From: Lachnospiraceae bacterium
GTDB lineage: Bacteria > Bacillota > Clostridia > Lachnospirales > Lachnospiraceae
DNA: 64,000 bases
Direction of reading: 5' to 3'
NCBI GenBank assembly: GCA_015057325.1
Contig: SVEQ01000013.1
Span: forward strand, 1-64,000
The position numbers and the translations under genes were made by a program. This document shows, in pieces, positions 27,605-35,917 of the stretch (position 1 is its first letter; every line of letters begins with the position of its first letter). The notes under the pieces were generated by a model. It searched no databases and was not told the origin of the DNA. It worked only from the letters and a program-made list of their open reading frames with translations.

Positions 27605-27629
27605 TGGCCCTGCAATTACCGCAGGGCCA
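27605..27629. terminator. Perfect hairpin between convergent genes
   Basis: TGGCCCTGC (27605-27613) pairs with GCAGGGCCA (27621-27629) around 7 nt. Probably ends transcription from both sides, although T-runs are short. Confidence 0.75.
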
Positions 27630-27634
27630 CTACT

Positions 27635-29122
27635 CTATCTGTCCGATATTTTATTAAACTTTTTAAACTGTTGTTTTGCATCATACATTGCCTTATCTGC
27701 TCGTCTGAAAACAGTTTGAACATCGCCGTCAGATAATGTATAATCAGCCATTCCAACTGCTGCAGAATACCTAAACCACGGATCAACATTAGTTTTCTTA
27801 AACGACTGTTCAAAACTTTCAATAAGCTCAATCATCTTTTCTTGACGCATATCATAGTCTTCTCCGATTAGAATTGCAACAAACTCGTCTCCGCCTACTC
27901 TGAATATCGGTGAATGTTTAAATGTATTACATACAACACGGCAACATCCCTTAAGATACGCGTCTCCTGCACTATGCCCATAACTATCATTTACATACTT
28001 AAGACGATTAACATCAACCATCACAACGGCTAATTCTGTAATTTCTGTGCCCAGTTTTGAATTTATCTCATCTATCTTTCTAATATACGCCGATTTATTA
28101 CCAACACTTGTCAATGAGTCCCTATAGGCTTCAGTATTCATAATGTCTAGCTGCTCGTCTTTTTTCTTTATTACTTCAGCAGTTCTTTGTTTATCAAGTT
28201 GCATATCAGATATATCATGCAAATAATCGATAATTCTTACCTGCATCGAATTAATGGCATTGTAGATTTCACCTATCTCATCATGACTCCTATTCTCGAT
28301 ATTAATGACTCCCGACTCCTCATATGTTTTATCTTTTGAGGGTGAAAAGTTTTTAATACCAACTGTCAATTCATTAAGTGGTTTTACTACAACTTTGTTA
28401 ATAAGAATCACCGCAAACACATACACTATAAACGTGAAAATAACGGAAGCTATGATAACATATAAAAGAACCTTTTTTCTTTCTTTCATAATGTCATCCA
28501 TTCCAACATCGCAACCCACATGACAAACAAGATTACCTTCCTGATCGTACACAGGTGCATATGCCGAACATAGCCATCCCCAGTCACCATGTGAAATAGT
28601 AGGAGGTATTGACTCAGTAGCATCAACTCCGGCAAACTCAGTTTCTCTTAACTCATAGTATCCTGTCTCATACAGAGGATTATCATCGTCATCTATTACA
28701 TACATATCACGATCGGCATTAGGATCGCTCCACTTTATAATGTAAAGATACTTAATACCCTTCATATTGCGAAGATATTTGCAAAGCAGGGTTCTCTGTT
28801 CAACATACTTATCCCAAAGCCCTTTCTGTTTTAAATAATCTTCAATAAGTTCTTCATTATCTTCTGCTTCAGCTTTATCTCTTAGCTGTTGAAAATCGTC
28901 AGTTGAGACAACATCCACAAGTTGCGATAAATAATCAACATCTACAAAAGTAGAAAAATTCGTTGCAGAGTTCATTGCAAGACTTTTAAAATATCTGTCA
29001 ATCTTACCGACATTAATTACATATGTAATCATAGCCGTACCAAATGCTGCCGCAAAAACAGTAAGGATGACAAATAAATACATCTTCTCCCCAATAGAAA
29101 ACCTCTTTTTATAGTCCTCCAT
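27635..29122 (-). CDS. Membrane diguanylate cyclase with extracellular sensor and HAMP
   Basis: A 495-residue protein predicted to make cyclic di-GMP from two GTP. Order: N-terminal membrane helix (about 12-35), extracellular sensor region (about 36-220) of Cache-like character, second helix (about 222-245), HAMP (about 246-300), short linker and GGDEF domain (about 335-495). The signature GGDEF is intact (FRVGGDEFVA); the RxxD inhibitory site five residues before it is missing (FKHS instead), so product inhibition may be absent. I place the start at the ATG with GGAGG 7 nt upstream (MEDYKKRF); a TTG seven codons earlier has no such site. It is followed by a hairpin. Confidence 0.9.
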   Translation of the reverse strand: MEDYKKRFSIGEKMYLFVILTVFAAAFGTAMITYVINVGKIDRYFKSLAMNSATNFSTFVDVDYLSQLVDVVSTDDFQQLRDKAEAEDNEELIEDYLKQKGLWDKYVEQRTLLCKYLRNMKGIKYLYIIKWSDPNADRDMYVIDDDDNPLYETGYYELRETEFAGVDATESIPPTISHGDWGWLCSAYAPVYDQEGNLVCHVGCDVGMDDIMKERKKVLLYVIIASVIFTFIVYVFAVILINKVVVKPLNELTVGIKNFSPSKDKTYEESGVINIENRSHDEIGEIYNAINSMQVRIIDYLHDISDMQLDKQRTAEVIKKKDEQLDIMNTEAYRDSLTSVGNKSAYIRKIDEINSKLGTEITELAVVMVDVNRLKYVNDSYGHSAGDAYLKGCCRVVCNTFKHSPIFRVGGDEFVAILIGEDYDMRQEKMIELIESFEQSFKKTNVDPWFRYSAAVGMADYTLSDGDVQTVFRRADKAMYDAKQQFKKFNKISDR

Positions 29123-29173
29123 AAATAACCTCCATACTCCCAATTACATTAACCCCACAAATAGTAACTACAT

Positions 29174-30766
29174 TTAATTCTTTCTAAACTCAAGAAGTTC
29201 CAGGCCTTCATTATGCTCAAGTACAGTATTAATAGTCCACTGATTAGTAAATAAAAGCAAAGGATTACCCTTCATATCTTTAACCTTCTTAACTTCATTA
29301 ACACGTTTTAACGAGTTAACATCTGTAGAAGGATCTTTTATCCAGCGAATGAAATTGTATGGCAACGGCTCTAACTTAATCTCACAGCCGTATTCATTTT
29401 CAAGTCTGTATTTGAGTACTTCAAACTGAAGCACACCGACAACGCCTACTATAATCTCAGACATTCCTGCAGTATACTCCTGGAATATCTGAATAGCTCC
29501 CTCCTGGGCAATCTGGGTTACACCCTGTACAAATTGCTTACGCTTCATCGTATTCATCTGCACCACCCTGCAGAAATGTTCTGGTGCAAATGTAGGAATA
29601 CCCTCATATTCAAACTTCTTCCCAGGTTGACATAATGTATCACCTATTGAGAAAATACCGGGATCGAAAACACCAATAACGTCACCTGCATAAGCCTCGT
29701 CAACAACCTTCCTGTCCTGTGCCATAAGCTGCTGTGGCTGTGAAAGTTTCATTTTTCTCTTGCTCTGAACATGATAAATGTCTTTGCTTGCATCAAATCG
29801 CCCAGAACAAATTCTCATAAATGCAATTCTGTCTCGATGTGCCTTATTCATATTCGCCTGAATCTTGAATACAAATGCCGAGAAGTCTTCACTCATAGGA
29901 TCAATAAGACCTTCATTTGACATTCTCGGGAGAGGTGATGTCGTCATTTTGAGGAAATGATTAAGGAACGTCTCGATACCAAATGTATTAAGTGCAGAAC
30001 CGAAGAAGACCGGTGAAAGTTCACCTTTATCAACCTTTTCCTGATCAAGAGGTTCACTTGCTCCATCTAAAAGTTCAACTTCTTCCATAAGTTGATTATA
30101 TAATTCCTCCCCTATATCATTTTTAAGTTGTTCATCATCTATTGAATAATCAGTCTCTTCAGCCTTCTTAGCTCCTCCTGTTGACACCGCCTGGAACTTA
30201 GATACTACTCTCGACTCTCTATCATACACACCCTTAAACTGTTTACCCGAACCGATAGGCCAATTAACGGGACATGTCTGAATACCCAAAACCGTCTCTA
30301 TATCATCAAGAAGTTCAAATGTATCCTTTGCATCTCTATCCATCTTATTGATAAATGTAAATATCGGGATATGTCTCATAACACAGACCTTGAAAAGTTT
30401 GATTGTCTGTGCCTCAACACCCTTAGACGCATCTATCACCATCACAGCGGAATCCGCTGCCATAAGAGTTCTGTAGGTATCCTCCGAGAAATCCTGATGT
30501 CCCGGAGTATCAAGGATATTGATACAATATCCATCATACTGAAACTGCAATACAGAAGAAGTAACCGAGATACCTCTCTCCTTCTCTATATCCATCCAGT
30601 CCGAAACAGCATACTTTGAATTAGCCTTACCTTTAACCGAACCGGCTGTGTTTATCGCACCACCAAAGAGAAGAAACTTCTCCGTAAGCGTCGTCTTACC
30701 TGCATCCGGATGCGAGATAATCGCAAATGTACGTCGTTTCTCTATTTCTTTTTTAATATCTGACAT
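29174..30766 (-). CDS. prfC: Peptide chain release factor 3
   Basis: A translational GTPase that removes RF1 or RF2 from the ribosome after peptide release. The 530-residue protein has the P-loop SHPDAGKTTLTEK, switch II DTPGHQDFSEDTYR, and NKMDRD; the C-terminal domain III is complete. The start chosen (ATG at 30764-30766, MSDIKKEIEKRRTF) has GTGGAG about 7 nt upstream and gives the family length. An in-frame extension of 30 codons upstream runs into the palindromic repeat and is not believed. The gene follows a 561-nt spacer after leuS. Confidence 0.95.
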   Translation of the reverse strand: MSDIKKEIEKRRTFAIISHPDAGKTTLTEKFLLFGGAINTAGSVKGKANSKYAVSDWMDIEKERGISVTSSVLQFQYDGYCINILDTPGHQDFSEDTYRTLMAADSAVMVIDASKGVEAQTIKLFKVCVMRHIPIFTFINKMDRDAKDTFELLDDIETVLGIQTCPVNWPIGSGKQFKGVYDRESRVVSKFQAVSTGGAKKAEETDYSIDDEQLKNDIGEELYNQLMEEVELLDGASEPLDQEKVDKGELSPVFFGSALNTFGIETFLNHFLKMTTSPLPRMSNEGLIDPMSEDFSAFVFKIQANMNKAHRDRIAFMRICSGRFDASKDIYHVQSKRKMKLSQPQQLMAQDRKVVDEAYAGDVIGVFDPGIFSIGDTLCQPGKKFEYEGIPTFAPEHFCRVVQMNTMKRKQFVQGVTQIAQEGAIQIFQEYTAGMSEIIVGVVGVLQFEVLKYRLENEYGCEIKLEPLPYNFIRWIKDPSTDVNSLKRVNEVKKVKDMKGNPLLLFTNQWTINTVLEHNEGLELLEFRKN

Positions 30767-30830
30767 GTTAATATCTCCACGAAAATTCTTTACTTTCTTG
30801 CTGTTTAATGCACTTTTATTCTTAACGGAC

Positions 30831-31008
30831 GCGTATAGATTATCAGATGTGTGCATATCCTGTGTCTAATTAACTGTTATATACATTTTCAAAACGGACG
30901 CATAACAAATTGTCGATATATTACATTCTTTATGCTGCCGTTTGTTTAGTAATGTATATAACAATCTTTACGACACAGGATATTGCACACGCAGATAATC
31001 TTACGCTG
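30831..31008. repeat. 178-bp imperfect palindrome
   Basis: The left arm (about 30831-30914) is repeated in inverted orientation in the right arm (about 30924-31008). The outer parts match best: GCGTATAGATTATC against GCGTAAGATTATC, then TATCCTGTGTC and TGTTATATACATT in both. The inner part is looser (AAACGGACGCATAA against AAACGGCAGCATAA). The centre is about 10 nt. It lies 65 nt upstream of the prfC start and could fold as one long hairpin in RNA or as a cruciform in DNA. Confidence 0.82.
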
Positions 31009-31333
31009 TTCCATGATGTAGGAAAGTGCATCAAACCAGCCAACACGTACCGTGCGCGTTGATGCGAGCCGCTTGCGGCGAGTCGCGTCTAGCGTCCGTT
31101 TAGGGACATTTTCATGCGAAACTTCATAGCGTATATCATGCGTCGAATTATGTTGCAGTATCCATAAGCAGGTCCTTTTTGACCGCCGGTACTTAGTGAA
31201 CACAACGTGTGAACTTAGTACCGTTGCGCTCAAAACGGGCGGAAGCGTGCCTGCGTTGGAACTGCAATCATATGAGACGCATTAAAGACACATAAAGTTT
31301 CATTTTAAAATGTAACTAAACAGCAATTTATTT
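31009..31333. repeat. Rest of the interspersed element, copy B, with two internal hairpins
   Basis: This stretch joins the palindrome to the end that matches window bases 1-77 (31257-31333, 75 of 77 identical). It contains a hairpin at 31061-31089 (GATGCGA with TCGCGTC, inner GCCGC with GCGGC) and one at 31187-31223 (CGGTACT and AGTACCG outer stem, ACAC/GTGT inner stem). GC content is visibly higher than in the genes around it. The last six bases are the final lysine codon and stop of leuS. Whether palindrome and end form a single unit needs more copies. Confidence 0.72.
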
Positions 31334-33757
31334 TGCAACTATATTCACGATTTTGCCTGGCACATATATCTCTTTGATGATATTAAGTCCAGCAAGTTTA
31401 TCAGAAATTGCTTCCTTACCCTTGGCAAGTACAGCATCTTTTGCTTCATCAGCAGCAATATCAATCGTTCCCTTTGTCTTTCCGTTAATCTGAACAGGGA
31501 TAGTAACTGTATTATCCTTGATAGCTTCATCATCATATGTTGGCCAACCTGCAGCAAATACGGACTCTGTTCCGCCAAGTTGCTCCCAAAGTTCCTCTCC
31601 AACATGAGGTGCAAATGGTGCAATAAGTCTTACCATAGTCTTTAATGTTTCCTTATCTACACCTGTTGTCTTAGTAAGCTCAACAAACTTGTTGTTATAC
31701 TCCATAAATCCGGAAATAACAGTATTAAGAGAGAAACTCTCAAGACGAGTTGTAATAACATGTGTAAGCTTATGACGAAGCTTAACAAGTTCCTCTGTCT
31801 CAGGTGCATCTTTTTCTATATTATTCATCACCATTGTATAGAATCTTGCAAGGAAACGATATACTCCGTCAATTCCTCTGTCGTCCCAGATTGAATCAAG
31901 TTCCGGTGGTCCGATGAACAACTCATAAAGACGAAGTGAATCACAACCGTAATCTCTTACCATGTCATCAGGAGATACAATATTACCAAGCGACTTACTC
32001 ATCTTAGTTGCAGCTCCTGTTTCCTTATCACGGCCACAAATCATACCTTGGTTAAAGAGCTTAGTAAACGGCTCCTCAAAATCAACTACTCCTATATCAT
32101 ACAAGAACTTTGTATAGAAACGAGAGTAGAGCAAATGAAGTACCGCATGCTCAACACCACCGATGTACATATCAACAGGAAGGTACTTATCCGCCTTCTC
32201 CTTATCAACCAATGCTTTGTCATTCTTGCTGTCAACGTAACGTAAGAAATACCATGATGATCCTGCCCACTGTGGCATTGTGTTAGTCTCACGTTTAGCA
32301 GGCTTACCACACTTAGGACATGTTGTATTAACCCAAGAATCAATAGCAGCAAGAGGTGACTCACCTGTTCCTGTAGGCTCATACTTCTCCACATCAGGAA
32401 GTAATACCGGAAGTTGATCTTCAGGTACTGCTACCGCACCACAATCAGGACAGTGAACAATAGGGATTGGTTCACCCCAATAACGCTGACGCGAGAATAC
32501 CCAGTCACGCAATTTGTAGTTAACTGTCTTCTTACCATATCCAAGTTTCTCTATCATTTCAGGTGCTTCACGCTTAAGGTCTGCTGACTCTCTGCCGTTC
32601 CACTCACCTGAATTAATCATTGTTCCCTTAGCCTCTGTATATGCTTCCTGCATATCAGGAATCTCCTTGCCGTCCTCGGCAATAACCTGAATTATAGGAA
32701 GATCAAACTTTTTAGCAAATGCGAAGTCTCTGTCATCATGAGCGGGTACACACATGATTGCTCCTGTACCATAATCTGCAAGTACATAATCAGAAAGCCA
32801 GATTGGTGTCTTGGCACCATTTAACGGATTGATTGCATAAGAACCTGTGAACACACCGGTCTTTTCCTTGTCCTGCATACGATCAACATTTGACTTCATT
32901 GATGCGTCATAAATATATTTCTCAACTGCTGCTCTAGTCTCGTCAGTTGCAAGTTTAGCAGCCAATGCATGTTCAGGTGCAAGTACCATAAATGTTGCTC
33001 CGTATAAAGTATCAGGTCTTGTAGTATATACGGTAATGCTTTCATCCATACCGTCAACCTTAAAGTCAACCTCTGCACCATAAGACTTACCTATCCAGTC
33101 TGTCTGCATTTTCTTAACCTTTTCAGGCCAATCAAGTTTATCAAGGTCCGAAAGAAGTCTGTCTGCATAAGCAGTAATCTTAAGCATCCACTGACGAAGG
33201 TTCTTTTTGGTAACCTCGCTGTGACAACGCTCACACTTACCGTCAACAACCTCTTCGTTTGCAAGACCTGTCTTACATGAAGGACACCAGTTAATAGGCA
33301 TCTCCTTCTCATAAGCAAGACCTTTCTCAAACATCTTAACAAATATCCACTGTGTCCATTTATAGTAATTAGGGTCAGTAGTGTTGACTTCTCTATCCCA
33401 ATCATATATAGCAGCTATCTCATTGATCTGCCTCTTAATGTTAGCAACATTCTCTGCTGTGGAAATTGATGGATGAATTCCATGCTTAATTGCGTAGTTT
33501 TCCGCAGGAAGTCCAAATGCATCCCAGCCCATCGGATGAATGAGATAATACCCCTGCATCATTTTGTAACGGCTCCAAACGTCTGAAATGACGTATCCTC
33601 TCCAGTGTCCTACATGAAGTCCATTGCCGGAAGGATATGGGAACATATCGAGGCAGTAGTATTTTGGCTTCTTGCCATCCTCAACATTAACAGGATTCTT
33701 CTCCCATTTTTCTCTCCATTTTCCTTCAATCAACCGATGATTATATGATGTTGCCAT
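31328..33757 (-). CDS. leuS: Leucyl-tRNA synthetase
   Basis: Class I synthetase charging tRNA-Leu; 809 residues, normal for bacteria. Seen are the HIGH-type motif PSGNGLHVGHWRGY, an editing insertion (about 220-410, with TTRPDTLYGATFMV), zinc-site cysteines (CPSCKTGLANEE and CPDCGAV), and MSKSLGN in the KMSKS position. The ATG follows AGGAGG by about 8 nt. A consensus promoter lies 55-83 nt upstream and no T-box is visible in the 148-nt leader. The gene's last codon and stop coincide with the border of the repeat element. Confidence 0.97.
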   Translation of the reverse strand: MATSYNHRLIEGKWREKWEKNPVNVEDGKKPKYYCLDMFPYPSGNGLHVGHWRGYVISDVWSRYKMMQGYYLIHPMGWDAFGLPAENYAIKHGIHPSISTAENVANIKRQINEIAAIYDWDREVNTTDPNYYKWTQWIFVKMFEKGLAYEKEMPINWCPSCKTGLANEEVVDGKCERCHSEVTKKNLRQWMLKITAYADRLLSDLDKLDWPEKVKKMQTDWIGKSYGAEVDFKVDGMDESITVYTTRPDTLYGATFMVLAPEHALAAKLATDETRAAVEKYIYDASMKSNVDRMQDKEKTGVFTGSYAINPLNGAKTPIWLSDYVLADYGTGAIMCVPAHDDRDFAFAKKFDLPIIQVIAEDGKEIPDMQEAYTEAKGTMINSGEWNGRESADLKREAPEMIEKLGYGKKTVNYKLRDWVFSRQRYWGEPIPIVHCPDCGAVAVPEDQLPVLLPDVEKYEPTGTGESPLAAIDSWVNTTCPKCGKPAKRETNTMPQWAGSSWYFLRYVDSKNDKALVDKEKADKYLPVDMYIGGVEHAVLHLLYSRFYTKFLYDIGVVDFEEPFTKLFNQGMICGRDKETGAATKMSKSLGNIVSPDDMVRDYGCDSLRLYELFIGPPELDSIWDDRGIDGVYRFLARFYTMVMNNIEKDAPETEELVKLRHKLTHVITTRLESFSLNTVISGFMEYNNKFVELTKTTGVDKETLKTMVRLIAPFAPHVGEELWEQLGGTESVFAAGWPTYDDEAIKDNTVTIPVQINGKTKGTIDIAADEAKDAVLAKGKEAISDKLAGLNIIKEIYVPGKIVNIVAK

Positions 33758-33811
33758 CTTGTTGTTCCTCCTTAATATGTCAAAAAAATATAAAACTGTA
33801 TTAACTACAAT

Positions 33812-33840
33812 ATTTTACATATATGTGTCAATTTTGTCAA
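33812..33840 (-). promoter_or_regulatory. Promoter for leuS
   Basis: Minus-strand -35 TTGACA (33835-33840), 17-nt spacer, -10 TAAAAT (33812-33817). Confidence 0.75.
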
Positions 33841-33872
33841 GGATTGCAACGTATTATCAAGGGTTGGGGCAT

Positions 33873-33902
33873 AAAAAATGACTGCCCGTTTGGCAGTCAT
33901 TC
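33873..33902 (-). terminator. Terminator after the second diguanylate cyclase gene
   Basis: AATGACTGCC pairs with GGCAGTCATT around a short loop, followed on the minus strand by TTTTTTAT. Confidence 0.9.
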
Positions 33903-33906
33903 TTAA

Positions 33907-35754
33907 TTATTCTTTTCCCTCAAATGTCACATAATTACCTTCATGTTTCTTACTGATGTAAGTTCCCTGATCAGCTCTCTTATAAAGTTCATCAAATGAA
34001 TACGTATCTCCTGACAGATAAAATGCAACACCCATACTTACGCAAATCTTTCTGTCTTTTAATTCTTTAATTTGTATTTGATTAATATTTTCAAAGAACC
34101 TTTCAATAATTGGTCGACCCATTTTCTCATTCATAACAGTAGGTGCATAAGCCGCAAACTCATCACCGCCAAGTCTTAACACCACATCATTACCTCTAAA
34201 TGATTTCTTAAGACAATTAGCAATCTCAATTAGAACCTGATCTCCGACACCGTGTCCGTAGTTATCATTTATCGACTTAAACTTATCTGCGTCAAGTAAG
34301 CAGAACATTCCGCCACGTCCATTCTCAATCAACTCACGAATCTTGGTCTCTCCACCGCCTCTGTTAAGGATTCCCGTCATGCGGTCAGTCTCAGATAAAT
34401 ATTGAAGATTATCTCGTTGACGTTTCTCATCATCAATTGCCTCAACCATGTACAAAACTCTGTAAAGTGTCTTGTCATCATTATAATCTACGGCAACAAA
34501 CCTTGCACGGAACCACATGTTATTGTCATTAAGGAACTCCTGCGTCACTGTACCATTTACTTTGAGACGTTCATCAAGCGTTGATAAATCAAGGAACGTT
34601 TCCATAGATTTTTTGGAAATCTCCGCCGTCTTCATATCCATCACAAGTTTTAATGTATCACCCGCATGTTCAGTACCGTTAAGCAACATAGCACTTATTT
34701 CCGGCGTACTTGTTATCTCTTTAAATGTATCATTGTTAAGATTAATCATATGTACCGTCGTATAGATTGCTGACACGGAACGAAGCTGTATATTGAGGTT
34801 TTCGGCTTCCGTACGCTTTTGCGTCAGTTTAATAAAAATAGCACTTATTACACCGACAAAGAATATTAACACAATAAAGAATATAAAATATATTCCCTTA
34901 AGTGGACCATATAGACTGTTTTCATTCATAACTGTAAGCGCATGCCAGTCGTTACCTATCGGCGCAGAAAATACCATATAACGCACACCGTTATATTGAA
35001 CAACGAAAGTCTTTTCTTTTGTTTCAAAAAGTTTCTTGGCAACAATACTACCAAAACTTCCCGAATCATTAAGATAAGATTGTCCGACCTTTGACTGTGC
35101 TGAATGAGCAACTACCGTCCCATCATCAGATAACACCAACGCGTAGTTACCTTCTCCCTTTGGAACACGCTCCTTAGTTATTTCCTGTATCTCATCCAAA
35201 ACAGCATCTACAGAAATAACACTTTTACCATCAGACAACATCCTGCTAACGGACATTACCATACTACCTGTCTCCATATCAAGATACGGTGAGATAAGAG
35301 TAACCTCACCATCAGCCTCAATGGCACTCTTATACCAAGTTCTGGATTCAGGTATATAATCATCATCCGGAACCCAATCAGATCCATCAAGATACTCGCC
35401 ATCAAACACACCGTAAAGCCCTGTATAATTCATCCCGATTGCATTCTTATAAATATCGGTCTGCTCAACAAGATATGCATGTATCTCTGCCGAAGATGCA
35501 CCGTTTAGCATCATTTTATTAATCGTATAAGAAGTAATTTCAATCGACTTTGTACTATCACTAAGTATTTCATTTGTTTTAATAGCTGACTGTTCAACAT
35601 CATTCTGTTGTGAATCAATTATATTGTTTCTCGAACTTTTAAAGAGAGCATAAAAATTCAAGAAAATAAGCACCGAAAATGCAACAATCGCTAAAATAAA
35701 TATATGAACATACGCTTTCATTGACTTCTGTGAAGATTTTAAATATTTATCCAT
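33907..35754 (-). CDS. Membrane diguanylate cyclase with Cache sensor and PAS-like region
   Basis: A 615-residue protein: N-terminal helix (about 15-38), a dCache-type extracellular sensor (about 40-280, with WYKSAIEADGEVTLISPYLD), second helix (about 285-310), a PAS-like region (about 325-440) and a GGDEF domain (about 455-615). The motif LGGDEFA is intact and RGND, five residues before it, fits the RxxD inhibitory site, so feedback by cyclic di-GMP is likely. The start chosen (MDKYLKSSQ) has AGGGGA just upstream; an upstream start five codons earlier is less likely. Promoter and terminator are both visible, so it is probably monocistronic. Confidence 0.9.
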   Translation of the reverse strand: MDKYLKSSQKSMKAYVHIFILAIVAFSVLIFLNFYALFKSSRNNIIDSQQNDVEQSAIKTNEILSDSTKSIEITSYTINKMMLNGASSAEIHAYLVEQTDIYKNAIGMNYTGLYGVFDGEYLDGSDWVPDDDYIPESRTWYKSAIEADGEVTLISPYLDMETGSMVMSVSRMLSDGKSVISVDAVLDEIQEITKERVPKGEGNYALVLSDDGTVVAHSAQSKVGQSYLNDSGSFGSIVAKKLFETKEKTFVVQYNGVRYMVFSAPIGNDWHALTVMNENSLYGPLKGIYFIFFIVLIFFVGVISAIFIKLTQKRTEAENLNIQLRSVSAIYTTVHMINLNNDTFKEITSTPEISAMLLNGTEHAGDTLKLVMDMKTAEISKKSMETFLDLSTLDERLKVNGTVTQEFLNDNNMWFRARFVAVDYNDDKTLYRVLYMVEAIDDEKRQRDNLQYLSETDRMTGILNRGGGETKIRELIENGRGGMFCLLDADKFKSINDNYGHGVGDQVLIEIANCLKKSFRGNDVVLRLGGDEFAAYAPTVMNEKMGRPIIERFFENINQIQIKELKDRKICVSMGVAFYLSGDTYSFDELYKRADQGTYISKKHEGNYVTFEGKE

Positions 35755-35789
35755 AATTTCCCCTAACAAAAAAACATAATTATGTGCTT

Positions 35790-35818
35790 ATTATATCACT
35801 ATTAGTAAAAAGCAACAA
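35790..35818 (-). promoter_or_regulatory. Promoter for the second diguanylate cyclase gene
   Basis: Minus-strand -35 TTGTTG (35813-35818), 17-nt spacer, -10 TATAAT (35790-35795). Confidence 0.68.
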
Positions 35819-35856
35819 CCAAAAAAATAAATTTTGGCAAATTTATTTAATCAATG

Positions 35857-35866
35857 TTATGTAAAC
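35857..35866 (-). repeat. Isolated GTTTACATAA motif in an intergenic region
   Basis: Exact minus-strand copy, 8.5 kb from the cluster, about 100 nt upstream of the diguanylate cyclase start. Confidence 0.8.
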
Positions 35867-35876
35867 CATATATTGT

Positions 35877-35910
35877 AAAAAAAGACCGCATACTATTTTA
35901 ATATGCGGTC
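35877..35910 (-). terminator. Terminator after the L,D-transpeptidase gene
   Basis: GACCGCATA (35884-35892) pairs with TATGCGGTC (35902-35910); the minus strand then has a run of seven T. Confidence 0.9.
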
Positions 35911-35917
35911 AATAACA

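Noticed and set aside
30767-30856. 30-codon N-terminal extension of prfC
   Set aside because: The extension enters the palindromic repeat; the internal ATG has a ribosome site and gives the normal family length and start.
30946-31233. 95-codon open frame on the minus strand inside the leuS-prfC spacer
   Set aside because: It runs through the palindrome and two hairpins of a repeat element, has no good ribosome site, and its composition is unlike the genes nearby. Best seen as chance coding potential of the repeat.
33758-33872. T-box leader for leuS
   Set aside because: The leader after the promoter is about 50 nt, too short, with no T-box sequence and no terminator between promoter and gene.
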